Assembly: GCA_017642935.1 (NCBI GenBank)
Contig: JAEPOK010000002.1
Span: forward strand, 186,001 to 250,000
DNA: 64,000 bases
Direction of reading: 5' to 3'
Source of the DNA: Hyphomicrobiales bacterium
GTDB taxonomy: Bacteria > Pseudomonadota > Alphaproteobacteria > Rhizobiales > MH13
Shown here one piece after another: positions 45,041 to 54,759 of the stretch. The position numbers were made by a program, and so were the translations under genes. The notes beneath the pieces are model-generated. The model saw only the letters and a program-made list of their open reading frames with translations. It did not search any database and had not been told where the DNA came from. Numbering within the stretch: the first letter of the stretch is position 1; each line of letters opens with the position of its first letter.

Positions 45041-46624
45041 TCAATCAAACAGGTTTTCCTGCTTGGGCGTTCGGCGGGCATCAACGACACGTTTGGGTTT
45101 GGCCAATTTGGGCTTAGCGGCCTTGGGTGATGAGCCATCTGTTCCGCCACCAACAACCGCATCGCGGGTGCCATCGGCCAGTTCGATTTGAACCGCACCG
45201 GCCGCATCAAGCGCTGCGACTTGGCGCAAAGGGGTACCAGCGGTATCGCGGATAACGGCAAAGCCGCGATCCAATACCCGGCGGTAGTTGAACGCATCAA
45301 GAAGCTTGGCGCGCTGAGCAACCTGATTCTTCCGTGCATCAAAGTGCTGGCCAATAGCCCGCAGCAAACGGGCATCCAATTGGCCAAGGCTGCGCCTGCC
45401 ATCGCCCACCAGCCGTTGAACAGCACGCGGTGAAACGCGGCTACCAAGGTTAGCCAGGCGGTCCAGCTGCCGCTGACGCCGTTGATCCAGGGCGCGGGTG
45501 AGCTTGTCACCTTGGACATACACAGCTTGGCGTCGCTCAGAGAGTCCTTGGGTGATGAGGCGTGGGGTGAGCCGGCCTGCCACACGATCCAGCCTGCCGC
45601 GCTGGGTCATGGTTCCGCGTGTGAGAGCCTGAGCCAGGCGCAAACTTGCCTGGTCGAGCCGCTGGCGCGGCGTGGTCAGCAAGGCATCAGGTTGTGGCAG
45701 GGCGCGGGTCAAAGCGCGCAGGTCGCGGCGGCGGGTTTCGACCCCTCTCAGGGCTGAGGCGGTAAGGCGGCGCGCGAAATCATCCACGGTGAGCACCAGA
45801 TCGGCCTTCACCGGCACCACCATTTCCGCCGCGCCTGTCGGCGTTGGTGCTCGCACATCGGCGGCGTAATCGATCAGCGTCCAGTCCGTCTCATGACCGA
45901 CCGCAGAAACTAGCGGGATCAGGCTTTCCGCCGCTGCGCGCGCGACAATCTCCTCGTTGAACGACCAAAGATCCTCCAAGCTTCCGCCGCCACGCGCGAC
46001 GATCACCACATCCGGCTGGGGGATCGGTCCGCCCGGCTCCAGTGCGTTGAAGCCGTGGATGGCGTTGGCGACTTCCTTGGCGCTGGTCTCGCCCTGCACC
46101 CGCACCGGCCAGACCAGCACATGCGCCGGCGTGCGGTCGGACAGGCGATGCAGAATATCGCGGATCACGGCGCCCGATGGTGAGGTCACCACGCCGATGA
46201 CCTTCGGCAAAAAGGGCAAAAGCTGCTTCCGCTCTTCGGCAAATAGCCCTTCTGCGGCTAGCTTTTTCCGGCGCTCATCCAGCAGCTTCATCAGCGCGCC
46301 GACGCCCGCCGGTTCGATCCGGTCGATCACCAATTGGTAGCGCGACTGGCCTGGGAAGGTGGTCATGCGCCCGGTGGCGATGACCTCCAAACCCTCTTCA
46401 GGCTTGAACGTCAGCTTCTGCGCCGTGCCCTTCCACATGACCGAAGAGAGCACCGCGCGGTCGTCCTTCAGATCGGTGTAGATATGCCCCGATGCCGGTC
46501 TGCTGACCCGTCCCAACTCGCCACGCACCCGCACATAGCCAAAGGCATCCTCCACGGTGCGCTTGACGGCTGAAGAAATCTCGCTGACGGAGTATTCGGG
46601 CGTGTTGGACGGGGTTTCGCTCAT
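45041..46624 (-). CDS. xseA: exodeoxyribonuclease VII large subunit
   Basis: A 527-residue subunit that degrades single-stranded DNA. The amino OB-fold (EYSVSEISSAVKRTVEDAFG, VRGELGRVSRPASGHIY) is followed by the catalytic domain (GVVTSPSGAVIRDILHRLSD, VIVARGGGSLEDLWSFNEE, SAVGHETDWTLIDYAADVRA) and a basic, coiled carboxyl region. The ATG at 46624 is chosen; the frame is open to 47029 but that part overlaps rsmE and lacks the OB-fold start. Divergent from rsmE. Confidence 0.94.
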   Translation of the reverse strand: MSETPSNTPEYSVSEISSAVKRTVEDAFGYVRVRGELGRVSRPASGHIYTDLKDDRAVLSSVMWKGTAQKLTFKPEEGLEVIATGRMTTFPGQSRYQLVIDRIEPAGVGALMKLLDERRKKLAAEGLFAEERKQLLPFLPKVIGVVTSPSGAVIRDILHRLSDRTPAHVLVWPVRVQGETSAKEVANAIHGFNALEPGGPIPQPDVVIVARGGGSLEDLWSFNEEIVARAAAESLIPLVSAVGHETDWTLIDYAADVRAPTPTGAAEMVVPVKADLVLTVDDFARRLTASALRGVETRRRDLRALTRALPQPDALLTTPRQRLDQASLRLAQALTRGTMTQRGRLDRVAGRLTPRLITQGLSERRQAVYVQGDKLTRALDQRRQRQLDRLANLGSRVSPRAVQRLVGDGRRSLGQLDARLLRAIGQHFDARKNQVAQRAKLLDAFNYRRVLDRGFAVIRDTAGTPLRQVAALDAAGAVQIELADGTRDAVVGGGTDGSSPKAAKPKLAKPKRVVDARRTPKQENLFD

Positions 46625-46672
46625 GGGATCACCCTGCCGCGCGCAAGGATTCGGAGCAAGGGTCGCGCGACA

Positions 46673-47416
46673 ATGCCCCCCAGGATTGATTTCAAAAGCC
46701 AGCGGCTGTTCGTAGCGCATGACCTGCAAGAGGGCGCGGACAATGCTCTGTCGGAGGCGCATGCGCACTACCTGCTGACGGTCCTGCGCATGGAAACAGG
46801 CACTAAGCTGCTGGCGTTCAACGGAAAAGATGGTGAGTGGCGGGTTGAGGTGACCCGAGAGAATAAGCGGGCGGGATCGCTGAAAGTGCTTGTCCAAACC
46901 CGCCCGCAAACACCGCTCAACGATCTCTGGTTTCTCTTCGCACCGATCAAAAAGGAGCGGATGGATTGGATGGTCCAGAAAGCCGTGGAGATGGGCGCGG
47001 GCGCACTTCAGCCGGTGATCACCGAGCACACGCAGAGCCCAAAACTGCGGACCGACAAGCTGGAAGCAAACATCATTGAGGCGGCGGAACAGTGCGGCGT
47101 ACTGGCGGTCCCCTGCCTAAAACCTCTGCAGAATTTGGCCGAGTTAGTCGCGACTTGGGACCAGAATAGGGTGGTATTCTGGTGCGACGAGCAGGCCGAA
47201 GTCGCGACTCCGACCAGAATACTGGAACTTAGTCGCGATAAACCGAAAGCCGTTCTGGTCGGTCCGGAGGGCGGCTTCTCGCCAGCCGAGCGCGAACTGC
47301 TTCTCGCCGCGCCCTTCGCCAAACCGATCGCGCTCGGGCCGCGCATCTTGCGTGCCGACACGGCGGCGGTGGCTGCATTGACCGCGGTCCAAATGACCGT
47401 TGGGGACTGGCGTTAG
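46673..47416 (+). CDS. rsmE: 16S rRNA (uracil(1498)-N3)-methyltransferase RsmE
   Basis: A 247-residue SPOUT methyltransferase with a PUA-like amino part and the knotted SAM site (LVGPEGGFSPAERELLLA and LGPRILRADTAAVAAL). It methylates U1498 in the 30S decoding site. The stop shares four bases with the convergent MATE gene. In other Hyphomicrobiales rsmE is often beside gshA; here gshA is about 7.5 kb to the right. Confidence 0.94.
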   Translation: MPPRIDFKSQRLFVAHDLQEGADNALSEAHAHYLLTVLRMETGTKLLAFNGKDGEWRVEVTRENKRAGSLKVLVQTRPQTPLNDLWFLFAPIKKERMDWMVQKAVEMGAGALQPVITEHTQSPKLRTDKLEANIIEAAEQCGVLAVPCLKPLQNLAELVATWDQNRVVFWCDEQAEVATPTRILELSRDKPKAVLVGPEGGFSPAERELLLAAPFAKPIALGPRILRADTAAVAALTAVQMTVGDWR

Positions 47417-48765
47417 GCGGGGCCGAAGGTAGCGTCCATCCGCCTGGGCAAAATCATCCCGAGGGTGATGCCGCGAATGCCGAGGAACAGCAAAAAACTT
47501 AGCCAGAGGCCGGTGTTGCCCATCGCCGGGGTCAGCGTATAGGCGGCCAGCAGATAGAGCGCCAGCGAAGCGAGCATCATGTTGCGCATGTCGCGCGACC
47601 AGGTGGCGCCGATATAGACCCCATCCATCAGGAACGCGCCGACCCCGACCACCGGCGTCAGCGCGGCAAAGATCAGAAACTCACGACCCAGCGCACGCAC
47701 ATCCTCGGCCGGCGTCATGAAGTCGAGGATCGGCCCGCCAGCGACCAAAAAGAACAACGTGGCGAGCCCGGCAAGCACCGCCGACCAGAGCGCGCAGAGC
47801 TTGACCGCCCGGGCGAAAGGCGCGCGGCGTTTGGCGCCGACGGCGCGGCCCGCCAACTGTTCAGCGGCGGTGGCGATGCCATCCAGAAAGTAACCGGCGA
47901 GCAAAAAATATTTTTCGAGGATCGCGTTGGCCGCCAGCATCACCTCGCCCTGTTGGGCGGACAGCCGGGTGAAGGTCGCAAACGCGAAGAGCAGCGCAAA
48001 CGAGCGGATCATGATGTCGCGATTGACGCCCATCATGCGGACCAGTTCGGCGCGGTCGAGCACCTCAGCGCGGGTCGGCCAGGGTGAATTTCTCAGGCGC
48101 AGCCAAACCAGGAACAGCCCGAGCAGCACCGCCACCAGTTCACCGAGCACGCTGGCGAAGGCGACGCCGGCGACGCCCCAATCGAAGACCAGGACGAACA
48201 GAATGTTGAGAGCGATGTTGGTGAGGTTGAGCACCGTTTGCAGCGCGAGGCCTGTCATCGCCTCGCCGCGGCCCAAGAAGTAGCCGAGAATGGAATAATT
48301 GGAGAGCGTGAGCGGCGCGGCGAGAATGCGCACCAAAAAGTAGACGATCACCGCCTCCTGCACGCGTTCCGTGCCGCCGATGAACCAGAGGCTCGCCTGC
48401 AAGACAGGGGTTTGGAGGAGGATGGCCATAACCCCGATGCCGACGGCCAAGATCAGTGCGCGGGCGAGGATGGCTGCTTCCTCGCGCTTGCGCCCCGCGC
48501 CGAAGGCCTGTGCCACGAGGCCGGTCGTGCCGGAGCGCAGAAAGTTCATGGTGGTGAACAGGATGTCGAAAATGATCCCGCCGACGGCGATCGCGCCGAT
48601 CAGCGCGGCATCGCCCAGCTGGCCGATGGTCCAAGTGTCGGCAAGGCCCACCAGCGGCGTTGAGATGAAAGCGAGCGTCATCGGCGCAGCGATGGCAAAC
48701 ACCGAACGGTGGGTGACGGGAAAGTCAGGGGTCATAATGGCCTGTGGCTCGGACCGTTCAGCCAT
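47413..48765 (-). CDS. MATE family (DinF-like) efflux transporter
   Basis: A 450-residue membrane protein with about twelve helices in two MatE halves (FPVTHRSVFAIAAPMTLAFI, LVGLADTWTIGQLGDAALIG; second half starts near 235, VNRDIMIRSFALLFAFATFT). Such proteins export cationic or hydrophobic compounds using ion gradients. An ATG at 48735 (MTPDFP) is a possible alternative start. Substrate unknown. Confidence 0.92.
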   Translation of the reverse strand: MAERSEPQAIMTPDFPVTHRSVFAIAAPMTLAFISTPLVGLADTWTIGQLGDAALIGAIAVGGIIFDILFTTMNFLRSGTTGLVAQAFGAGRKREEAAILARALILAVGIGVMAILLQTPVLQASLWFIGGTERVQEAVIVYFLVRILAAPLTLSNYSILGYFLGRGEAMTGLALQTVLNLTNIALNILFVLVFDWGVAGVAFASVLGELVAVLLGLFLVWLRLRNSPWPTRAEVLDRAELVRMMGVNRDIMIRSFALLFAFATFTRLSAQQGEVMLAANAILEKYFLLAGYFLDGIATAAEQLAGRAVGAKRRAPFARAVKLCALWSAVLAGLATLFFLVAGGPILDFMTPAEDVRALGREFLIFAALTPVVGVGAFLMDGVYIGATWSRDMRNMMLASLALYLLAAYTLTPAMGNTGLWLSFLLFLGIRGITLGMILPRRMDATFGPA

Positions 48766-48783
48766 GTGGAGCGGTGCCGACGC

Positions 48784-49350
48784 TTAGGTTTTCTTCTGCG
48801 GCAACATACGCATCAAAAGCCCGTCTTTGAGAAAAAGCTGATGGCGCAGCACAAGACCGACATGGCCGATAATGGCCGCCAGAAGGACATAGCCTGAGAT
48901 GATGTGGACCCATTTGGCGATGAAGGCCAGTTCTTCCCATTTGCCGATGGGGTTTGGCAGACGCCAGACGCCGAAAAGGTGCACGCCAAAATCGCCCGCC
49001 ATCACGTAGAGATAGCCGGAGATGGGCATCACAAACATCGCGGCATAAAGCACCTGCTCGGCGCGATGGATGAACCGCTGCTCGCCTTTTGATAGGGTCG
49101 GCGCCCAATCGGGCAACTGCCCGACCCTGCGGTTGATGAGCCGCGGTATGGCAATGACCAAGGCCAGGAGACCCAAGGATTTGTGCCAGTTGTAATAGAC
49201 GGCCTGGGTCAGTCCAAGAACGAGTTCCCCGCGCGCCATATCGGTCATGATGTTGCCGCCCACATATTGGAGCGCGAACAAGATGACGATCAGCCAGTGG
49301 AAGAGCTTGGTGAGGGCGCCATAGCGCTCCTGTGTGTTGCTAAGACCCAC
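48784..49350 (-). CDS. cytochrome b561 family protein
   Basis: A 188-residue four-helix membrane haem protein. Haem-ligand histidines appear in KLFHWLIVILFALQYVGG, YNWHKSLGLLAL, and the paired His of WVHIISGYVLLAAIIGHVGL. The group moves electrons from quinol, for example to YceI-type or superoxide-linked partners. GTG start with GAGAAG just before. It ends 18 bases before the MATE gene, so they may be co-transcribed. Confidence 0.9.
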   Translation of the reverse strand: MGLSNTQERYGALTKLFHWLIVILFALQYVGGNIMTDMARGELVLGLTQAVYYNWHKSLGLLALVIAIPRLINRRVGQLPDWAPTLSKGEQRFIHRAEQVLYAAMFVMPISGYLYVMAGDFGVHLFGVWRLPNPIGKWEELAFIAKWVHIISGYVLLAAIIGHVGLVLRHQLFLKDGLLMRMLPQKKT

Positions 49351-49589
49351 CTTCTCACCCCTTCACTCAGATACACGGCCAACCAAAACCCGGACGCTAT
49401 ATCGGAATGGGAAGGAAGGGAAAGGGGCTTTGGGGCTATCTGGCTTACTCGTGAACGGCCGCCGCTCGTTGAAAGACTTGGCGGGGGACAGCACCACCGA
49501 GCCTAGCCGGATCTAAGGCTTGCGAAATGGCCTTGTGCATGCTCGGCGATCAGACAGCGACAGAAATTGTCGCTGCAAGCGGCAATCAA

Positions 49590-50177
49590 TCAAGCCGCAG
49601 CCATTCTCCGGCACACATGCGCCGTGACACCATTCTCAAGTGCTTCCACCGCAACGGATTTAAGCACCATTGGCGGATGCCCTCCTTCAAACAAACGCTT
49701 GCCGCTACCCACCATCACAGGGAAGGTCCATATGCGAAACTCGTCGATCAGGTCATGCGCCAGCAATGTCTGGATCAGTTGTGCGCTGCCGTGCACCTGC
49801 AACAGCAAACCATCCTGCGCTTTGAGCCTGCGCACCGCATCCACGGCGTTGCCCTCCAAAGCTTGGGTGTTGTTCCAAAGCAGCCCTGCCGAATCGTGCG
49901 TCACCACATATTTGCGGGCACGGTTGAGACGCTCTGACGCGCCAGAGGGTGGGGCATCCGGCCAGTGCCCCGCGAAGCTATCATAAGTCTTGCGCCCCAG
50001 CAGAATGTCGTAAGGCTCCTCCATTGCCGTTTGCAGCACATGCGCCATCACGCCCTCCCAAAAGGGTGTGGCCCAGCCACCTTGATCGAAGTCGCCTGAA
50101 CGGTCTTCATCTGGGCTGCCAGGCGCCTGCATGACGCCATCGAGCGTGACGAAAGCTAAAACAGCCAGATCACGCAC
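49590..50177 (-). CDS. dihydrofolate reductase (RibD C-terminal) family protein
   Basis: About 195 residues from a GTG at 50177, one base after the stop of the SRPBCC gene. The fold is shown by LAVLAFVTLDGVMQAPGSPD, DILLGRKTYDSFAGHWPD, KYVVTHDSAGLLWNNTQ and DEFRIWTFPVMVGSGKRLFE. This group has NADPH-dependent reductase relatives but the substrate here is unknown. Last gene of the ArsR-SRPBCC operon. Confidence 0.88.
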   Translation of the reverse strand: MRDLAVLAFVTLDGVMQAPGSPDEDRSGDFDQGGWATPFWEGVMAHVLQTAMEEPYDILLGRKTYDSFAGHWPDAPPSGASERLNRARKYVVTHDSAGLLWNNTQALEGNAVDAVRRLKAQDGLLLQVHGSAQLIQTLLAHDLIDEFRIWTFPVMVGSGKRLFEGGHPPMVLKSVAVEALENGVTAHVCRRMAAA

Positions 50178-50178
50178 G

Positions 50179-50676
50179 TCAGGCACCCGCCTTGGCCAAG
50201 GAACGGCTAAGGTCAGCCAATTTGTCAAACGCTTGGTTCCAGCCACCGGCGCCCGCGGTTCCTTCGGCCACACCGACATGGACCATGACCATCTGCGTTT
50301 TGTCGTCAACCTCGCTCAGCTCAACGATCACCTCGGTGATGTCAGGAAAATCATCCGGCATTCCCATGCTTTGCGGCGGAATGATCGTGCCGGCCTCGTT
50401 GCACATGCTTTCGGTGTAGACGAGACGGTTGGGGGCCTTGATCTCTTTGTAGACGCCAGTGAACCACATCGTCATGGATCGCTGTGGGGTTTCCATGGCC
50501 ATTGAGATCTTGCGCACACCGCCAACGGTCACATCCATCTGCGCCGTAGGGACGGACATGCCCTTGGGGCCGTACCACTGCTTAAAGAGCTCCGGATCGG
50601 TCCACATTTGCCAAACCAAGTCGATTGGAGCGTCGAATTCCCGTTCAATGCGGACCCACTCTTGCTGGTCGCTCAT
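50179..50676 (-). CDS. SRPBCC (AHSA1-like) family protein
   Basis: A 165-residue START-like protein: IEREFDAPIDLVWQMWTDPE and LFKQWYGPKGMSVP open the hydrophobic-cavity fold, and GGWNQAFDKLADL closes it. Members bind lipophilic ligands and are commonly encoded after an ArsR regulator, as here (four-base overlap with the regulator gene). Ligand unknown. Confidence 0.88.
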   Translation of the reverse strand: MSDQQEWVRIEREFDAPIDLVWQMWTDPELFKQWYGPKGMSVPTAQMDVTVGGVRKISMAMETPQRSMTMWFTGVYKEIKAPNRLVYTESMCNEAGTIIPPQSMGMPDDFPDITEVIVELSEVDDKTQMVMVHVGVAEGTAGAGGWNQAFDKLADLSRSLAKAGA

Positions 50677-51008
50677 TGTTGTCTGTCCTTCTTAGCGTTC
50701 AACAGTGTTTCCATCACATCGAAGCGCGCCTCCCAGATTGGGCGGTACTGCTCCGTCCAGTTGGACACGGCCTCCAGGGCCTCCGGTTGCAGGGTGCAAG
50801 GTCGAAACTGCGCATCTTTTTCGCGCTTGATGAGGCCTGCCGCCTCAAGCACGTGAATGTGTTTTGAGACAGCGGGCAGCGACATTTGAAAGGGTTCAGC
50901 CAGCGTGTTCACCGTGGCTGTTCCCTCTGCCAACCGCGCCAGAATGGCTCTGCGTGTCGGATGCGCGAGGGCCGAGAAGAGCGCATCAAGTTTGGCGTCA
51001 TCGATCAT
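50673..51008 (-). CDS. ArsR family transcriptional regulator
   Basis: A 111-residue winged-helix repressor: LFSALAHPTRRAILARLAEG, then PFQMSLPAVSKHIHVLEAAG as recognition helices. No clustered Cys metal site is visible, fitting the non-metal subgroup paired with SRPBCC proteins. Likely autoregulates its three-gene operon. Confidence 0.92.
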   Translation of the reverse strand: MIDDAKLDALFSALAHPTRRAILARLAEGTATVNTLAEPFQMSLPAVSKHIHVLEAAGLIKREKDAQFRPCTLQPEALEAVSNWTEQYRPIWEARFDVMETLLNAKKDRQQ

Positions 51009-51026
51009 GCGCCATGTAATAAACTA

Positions 51027-51045
51027 TATTGTTAATTAGTCAATA
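51027..51045. promoter_or_regulatory. AT-rich inverted repeat upstream of arsR-like gene
   Basis: TATTG and CATAA-type arms: TATTG (51027-51031) and CAATA (51041-51045) around a TTAATTAGT centre, 19 bases upstream of the start. The site lies in a strongly AT-rich patch. It is the best candidate for the ArsR operator. Confidence 0.5.
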
Positions 51046-51091
51046 CGTTAAATACAAAGCGGCGATGCCCTCTGATTATGCAGCCCGTCGG

Positions 51092-51125
51092 CATCGCTTT
51101 CCGATGCGCAAGTTCGGGGCGTTGG
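51092..51125 (+). repeat. fragment duplicated from the HDAC-family gene
   Basis: 34 bases match 52259-52292 in the HDAC-family gene with one mismatch (51118 versus 52285). In the gene these code [11 protein letters not shown]. The flanks do not match. It sits in the noncoding gap between arsR and the terminator, same strand as the gene. Confidence 0.85.
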
Positions 51126-51148
51126 GACAACTCAGCGCTTCGCGGCAC

Positions 51149-51186
51149 AAAAAGCCCGCGCTGACGTCCGTTAGCGCGGGCTTTTT
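51149..51186. terminator. rho-independent terminator downstream of the lytic transglycosylase gene
   Basis: A 14-base perfect stem (AAAAAGCCCGCGCT / AGCGCGGGCTTTTT) around a 10-base loop. It lies just past the 3' end of the minus-strand transglycosylase gene, and the A/T tails allow use in both directions. Confidence 0.9.
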
Positions 51187-51224
51187 CGTTTGACGATATC
51201 GTCGGATGGTTTCGATGGCGTCGC

Positions 51225-52052
51225 CTACTGCCCGATCAGACCGGCGGCGTAGGCAATGGCGCGCTGATAATTGCCGCTATCGTTCCACGCCGACAAAACA
51301 CGGAAATTGGCCGATCCTTCCGCGAAGGAACCGCCAGCCTGCCAACCATTGCGGCGCAGCATGTTGGCTGCGGTGGCGAGTGCGTCGGACGCATTGTTGG
51401 GGTCAGCGCGGCCATCGCCATTGCCATCCACGGCAAAGCGGACCCAATTGCCGGCCAAAAACTGCATGTGCCCCAGTTCACCCGAGGGACCGCCGCGGCT
51501 GCTGCCAGAAATGAGCCCGCGATCGACAAGTTGCAGGGCCGCGATCGCATCATCTTCAAAGCGAGGATGACGACGGCAGTAGGATGCCAAGGTAACGGCA
51601 CCGCCGACGATCGGCGTGTCGCCAGTATAGCCGCCCCAATTGGTCTCATAACCCCAGATCGCCACCAGGATCGAACCGGGCACGCCGTAGCTTTGCTCAA
51701 TGGCCTGGAAAAACCCGGCGCTTTGCCGCAGCCTTTGTTGGGCGCCTGAGACAAAGGAACTCACACTGGAAAACCGGCTCGTCAGAAACTGTTCTGGGCT
51801 GCGATGGCGCGTACCAGATTGCGAGGCTGGGTTTGATTCAAACCGCCAGGTGATGCCTGAAAGCCGCGCCTGCTGAAGCGCCTGCAGACCGCTCTGCCCG
51901 ACGCCGGACGTGGCCGCCTGTTGCGCCAGCTGCTGTTTGTAGGCTTCAAACTGCCCCTGGTTGGTGATGCAGGACGCCGCCAGAGCAGGTGTGGCTAACA
52001 AGGCCCCGGCAGCCAACGCCACAGCAGCGAGTGTGGTCCGTTTCGGTGTCAT
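51225..52052 (-). CDS. lytic murein transglycosylase (MltB-like)
   Basis: A 275-residue exported enzyme. Signal peptide about residues 1-25 (TTLAAVALAAGALLATPALA). The SLT_2 domain has the catalytic Glu in WGYETNWGGYTGDTP and the conserved SGELGHMQFLAGNWVRFAVD and GDGRADPNNASDALATAAN. It cleaves glycan strands of murein to form anhydro ends. The ATG at 52052 follows GGAG by about 9 bases. No peptidoglycan-binding domain is attached, shorter than many MltB proteins. Confidence 0.92.
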   Translation of the reverse strand: MTPKRTTLAAVALAAGALLATPALAASCITNQGQFEAYKQQLAQQAATSGVGQSGLQALQQARLSGITWRFESNPASQSGTRHRSPEQFLTSRFSSVSSFVSGAQQRLRQSAGFFQAIEQSYGVPGSILVAIWGYETNWGGYTGDTPIVGGAVTLASYCRRHPRFEDDAIAALQLVDRGLISGSSRGGPSGELGHMQFLAGNWVRFAVDGNGDGRADPNNASDALATAANMLRRNGWQAGGSFAEGSANFRVLSAWNDSGNYQRAIAYAAGLIGQ

Positions 52053-52198
52053 TCCCATCTCCATCAATCCGGATGATCCACGATCAAACTGACCACCACC
52101 TGTACTTCAAATCCAACGGTTCATCGATACCCTATTTGAACCCCGTCGCAGCGCACCAGCCCTTCGCTTTCCGGCGACCTCCGCCTATATCGGCGGGA

Positions 52199-53113
52199 AT
52201 GTCTTCTCCCCTCCCCATCGTCCATCATCCCGGCTATGTCGCTGAGCTGCCAGACGGCCATCGCTTTCCGATGCGCAAGTTCGGAGCGTTGGCGGAACAT
52301 CTGCGCGCGGAGGGCCTCGTCCCCGATGGCTTTCACGAGCCGCGCGAGGCGCCCGATGGCTGGCTGCGGCTGGCGCACAGCGCGGCCTATGTGGATGGGG
52401 TCAACAACGGCTCGGTGCCGCGCCAGATCGAGAAAGATATCGGTCTGCCGATCACGCCGGAGGTCGGGCGGCGCGGACGGCTCGCCACGGCAGGTACGGT
52501 GCTCGCTGGGAAACTCGCGCTGGAATATGGCATGGCGGCCAACACCGCCGGCGGCTCGCACCACGCCCGCTATGAGCAGGGGGCGGGGTTCTGCGTCTTC
52601 AATGATGTGGCCGTTGCCGTGCGCGTGCTTCAGGCTGATGGCGATATCAGTAAAGCGCTGATTATCGATCTGGATGTGCATCAGGGCGATGGCACGGCGC
52701 GCATCTTTGCCGAGGACCCAAGCGTGATGACGCTGTCGGTGCATGGCGCGCGCAACTATCCCGAGGCCAAGGCGCAGAGTGATGTGGACATCGCATTGGA
52801 GGACGGCACCGGCGATGGCGCCTATCTGGATGTGATCGGCGCGGCGATCCCACGCGCGCTGGATGGGTTTCATCCCGACATAGTGTTTTACAATGCCGGC
52901 GTCGATCCGCACCGTGAGGATAAGCTCGGGCGGCTCAGCCTCTCCTCAGACGGGCTGATGACGCGTGATCGTTTCGTGATTGCGGAGGTGCGGCAGCGCG
53001 GCCTGCCGCTGGCCGCCGTGATCGGTGGCGGCTACGGGCCCGACCATGACGCGGTCGGTGAGCGCCACGCCACCATCCACAAGGCGATGGCGGGGTATCT
53101 GATGGATGGCTAG
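52199..53113 (+). CDS. histone deacetylase family protein (AcuC-like)
   Basis: A 304-residue zinc deacetylase-fold protein. Metal ligands are visible in [13 protein letters not shown] (Asp, His) and NAGVDPH (Asp); [20 protein letters not shown] provides the catalytic His pair, and IGGGYG is the Gly-rich loop. Bacterial relatives remove acetyl groups from small amines or proteins. The ATG at 52199 is used; the frame stays open upstream into the divergent gap. Shares a 4-base stop (CTAG) with the convergent small gene. Confidence 0.92.
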   Translation: MSSPLPIVHHPGYVAELPDGHRFPMRKFGALAEHLRAEGLVPDGFHEPREAPDGWLRLAHSAAYVDGVNNGSVPRQIEKDIGLPITPEVGRRGRLATAGTVLAGKLALEYGMAANTAGGSHHARYEQGAGFCVFNDVAVAVRVLQADGDISKALIIDLDVHQGDGTARIFAEDPSVMTLSVHGARNYPEAKAQSDVDIALEDGTGDGAYLDVIGAAIPRALDGFHPDIVFYNAGVDPHREDKLGRLSLSSDGLMTRDRFVIAEVRQRGLPLAAVIGGGYGPDHDAVGERHATIHKAMAGYLMDG

Positions 53114-53379
53114 CGGTTGCTACGATCCATGAGCCGCATGATGAACCAAACGGGGATCACCAGCGTTGCGCCAAGAAGGATCCAATCGCCGAACTGGCCG
53201 AGCGCCTCGAAGCCGAGGTTCCAAATGCGCTGGAAGAAATCGACAACGAACTCCACCAGACTGAGCGGCGTCAGGCCAAGCGCGGAAAGAACAACGCCAA
53301 CCAAAAGCGAGATCAGGAGCAGCTTGACGAACACGCCGAGCGGCGACCCTCCAAGGAAACGGTTGACGGCGTTGGACAT
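53110..53379 (-). CDS. DUF6460-type small membrane protein
   Basis: An 89-residue protein with a conserved start ([20 protein letters not shown]), two hydrophobic helices and a basic tail (RLMDRSNR). Proteins like this are common in Hyphomicrobiales and have no known role. It is divergent from purD and overlaps the HDAC-family gene stop. Confidence 0.8.
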   Translation of the reverse strand: MSNAVNRFLGGSPLGVFVKLLLISLLVGVVLSALGLTPLSLVEFVVDFFQRIWNLGFEALGQFGDWILLGATLVIPVWFIMRLMDRSNR

Positions 53380-53496
53380 GTTTGGTCTCCCAATCGGGAC
53401 AAAGTGCGCTTTTGCATGTGGCAAGCGCCGCACCAACTTGCAAGTCGGGCAAACGATGGCGGGTACATGGTGGCGGCAAACGATGGCAGGTCGATG

Positions 53497-54753
53497 ATGC
53501 GGATATTGGTGATTGGCAGCGGCGGGCGCGAACACGCCCTGGTCTGGGCGCTGCAGCGATCGCCAAGCTGCGAGGAGGTCTGGTGCGCGCCGGGCAATGG
53601 CGGCATCGACTGTTCGGTGGATCTGGACATCGACGATTTTGAGGCGGTGACCGATTTTTGCGCCATCGAGGCGATCGATCTGGTCGTCGTCGGCCCCGAG
53701 GCGCCACTGGTGGCCGGGCTCGTCGATGATCTGGAAGGCAGTGGCACGGCGGCCTTTGGACCGAGCCAGGCGGCTGCACAGTTGGAAGGTTCGAAAGCCT
53801 TCACCAAGGCGCTGTGCGACGAGATGGGCATCCCGACGGCGGCCTATGCACACTTCACTGACGAGGCGTCGGCCTTGGTCTATATCGGCAACCGGTCGGC
53901 GCCGATCGTGGTGAAGGCCGATGGGCTTGCCGCCGGCAAAGGCGTGACGGTTGCGCAGGACATGGATGAAGCCCGCGAGGCGGTCATGGCCTGTTTTGAG
54001 GGCTCATTTGGCGAGGCCGGGGCGAGCGTCGTGATCGAGGACTGTCTGGTAGGCGAGGAAGCAAGCCTCTTTGCGCTCTGCGACGGCGAGCGGGCGGTTT
54101 TGTTCGGCGCTGCGCAAGACCATAAGCGCGTCGGCGACGGCGATACCGGTCCTAACACCGGCGGCATGGGCGCCTACGCGCCCGCGCCGGTGATGAGCGA
54201 GGCGATGACCGCGCGGGCGATGAAGGAGATCATCGAACCCGCCATGGCCGGCATGAAGGCACGCGGCACCCCGTTCAAGGGCGTGCTCTTCGCCGGACTG
54301 ATGATCACCGCAGACGGGCCGCAACTTATCGAGTTCAACACACGGTTCGGCGATCCGGAATGCCAGGTTCTGATGATGCGCTTCGCCGGTGATCTTGCTC
54401 AGGTTCTGATGGCATGCGCGCAGGGTGACGCCTCGGCGGCGAACTTTCTGTGGCACGATGATCCGGTGATGTCGGTCGTGATGGCGACCAAAGGCTATCC
54501 GGGCAGCTACAAAAAGGGGTCGTTCATCGGCCTGCCTGACCAGATGGATGAGGATGTCATGGTGTTTCACGCCGGCACCAAGCGCGATGAAGACGGCACG
54601 TTGCGTGCCAATGGCGGACGCGTGCTCAATGTGACCGCGCGCGGTACGACGTTGCAGCAGGCACGCGACAAAGCCTACGCCACGGTCGATGCCATCAATT
54701 GGCCGGACGGATTCTGCCGGCGCGACATCGGCTGGCGGGCGCTATCCGACTGA
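53497..54753 (+). CDS. purD: phosphoribosylamine-glycine ligase
   Basis: A 418-residue ATP-grasp enzyme of purine synthesis joining glycine to phosphoribosylamine. It has [66 protein letters not shown] and [11 protein letters not shown]. An adjacent ATG at 53494 is equally possible. A 13-base direct repeat (GGCAAACGATGGC at 53448 and 53475) lies upstream, and the frame is open back to 53404 without family similarity. Confidence 0.95.
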   Translation: MRILVIGSGGREHALVWALQRSPSCEEVWCAPGNGGIDCSVDLDIDDFEAVTDFCAIEAIDLVVVGPEAPLVAGLVDDLEGSGTAAFGPSQAAAQLEGSKAFTKALCDEMGIPTAAYAHFTDEASALVYIGNRSAPIVVKADGLAAGKGVTVAQDMDEAREAVMACFEGSFGEAGASVVIEDCLVGEEASLFALCDGERAVLFGAAQDHKRVGDGDTGPNTGGMGAYAPAPVMSEAMTARAMKEIIEPAMAGMKARGTPFKGVLFAGLMITADGPQLIEFNTRFGDPECQVLMMRFAGDLAQVLMACAQGDASAANFLWHDDPVMSVVMATKGYPGSYKKGSFIGLPDQMDEDVMVFHAGTKRDEDGTLRANGGRVLNVTARGTTLQQARDKAYATVDAINWPDGFCRRDIGWRALSD

Positions 54754-54759
54754 TCGTTA

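Noticed and set aside
46625-47029. Amino-terminal extension of xseA
   Set aside because: It overlaps the divergent rsmE gene and the OB-fold begins right after the ATG at 46624.
53448-53487. 13-base direct repeat upstream of purD as a regulatory or mobile element
   Set aside because: Too short and single; most likely a local slippage.
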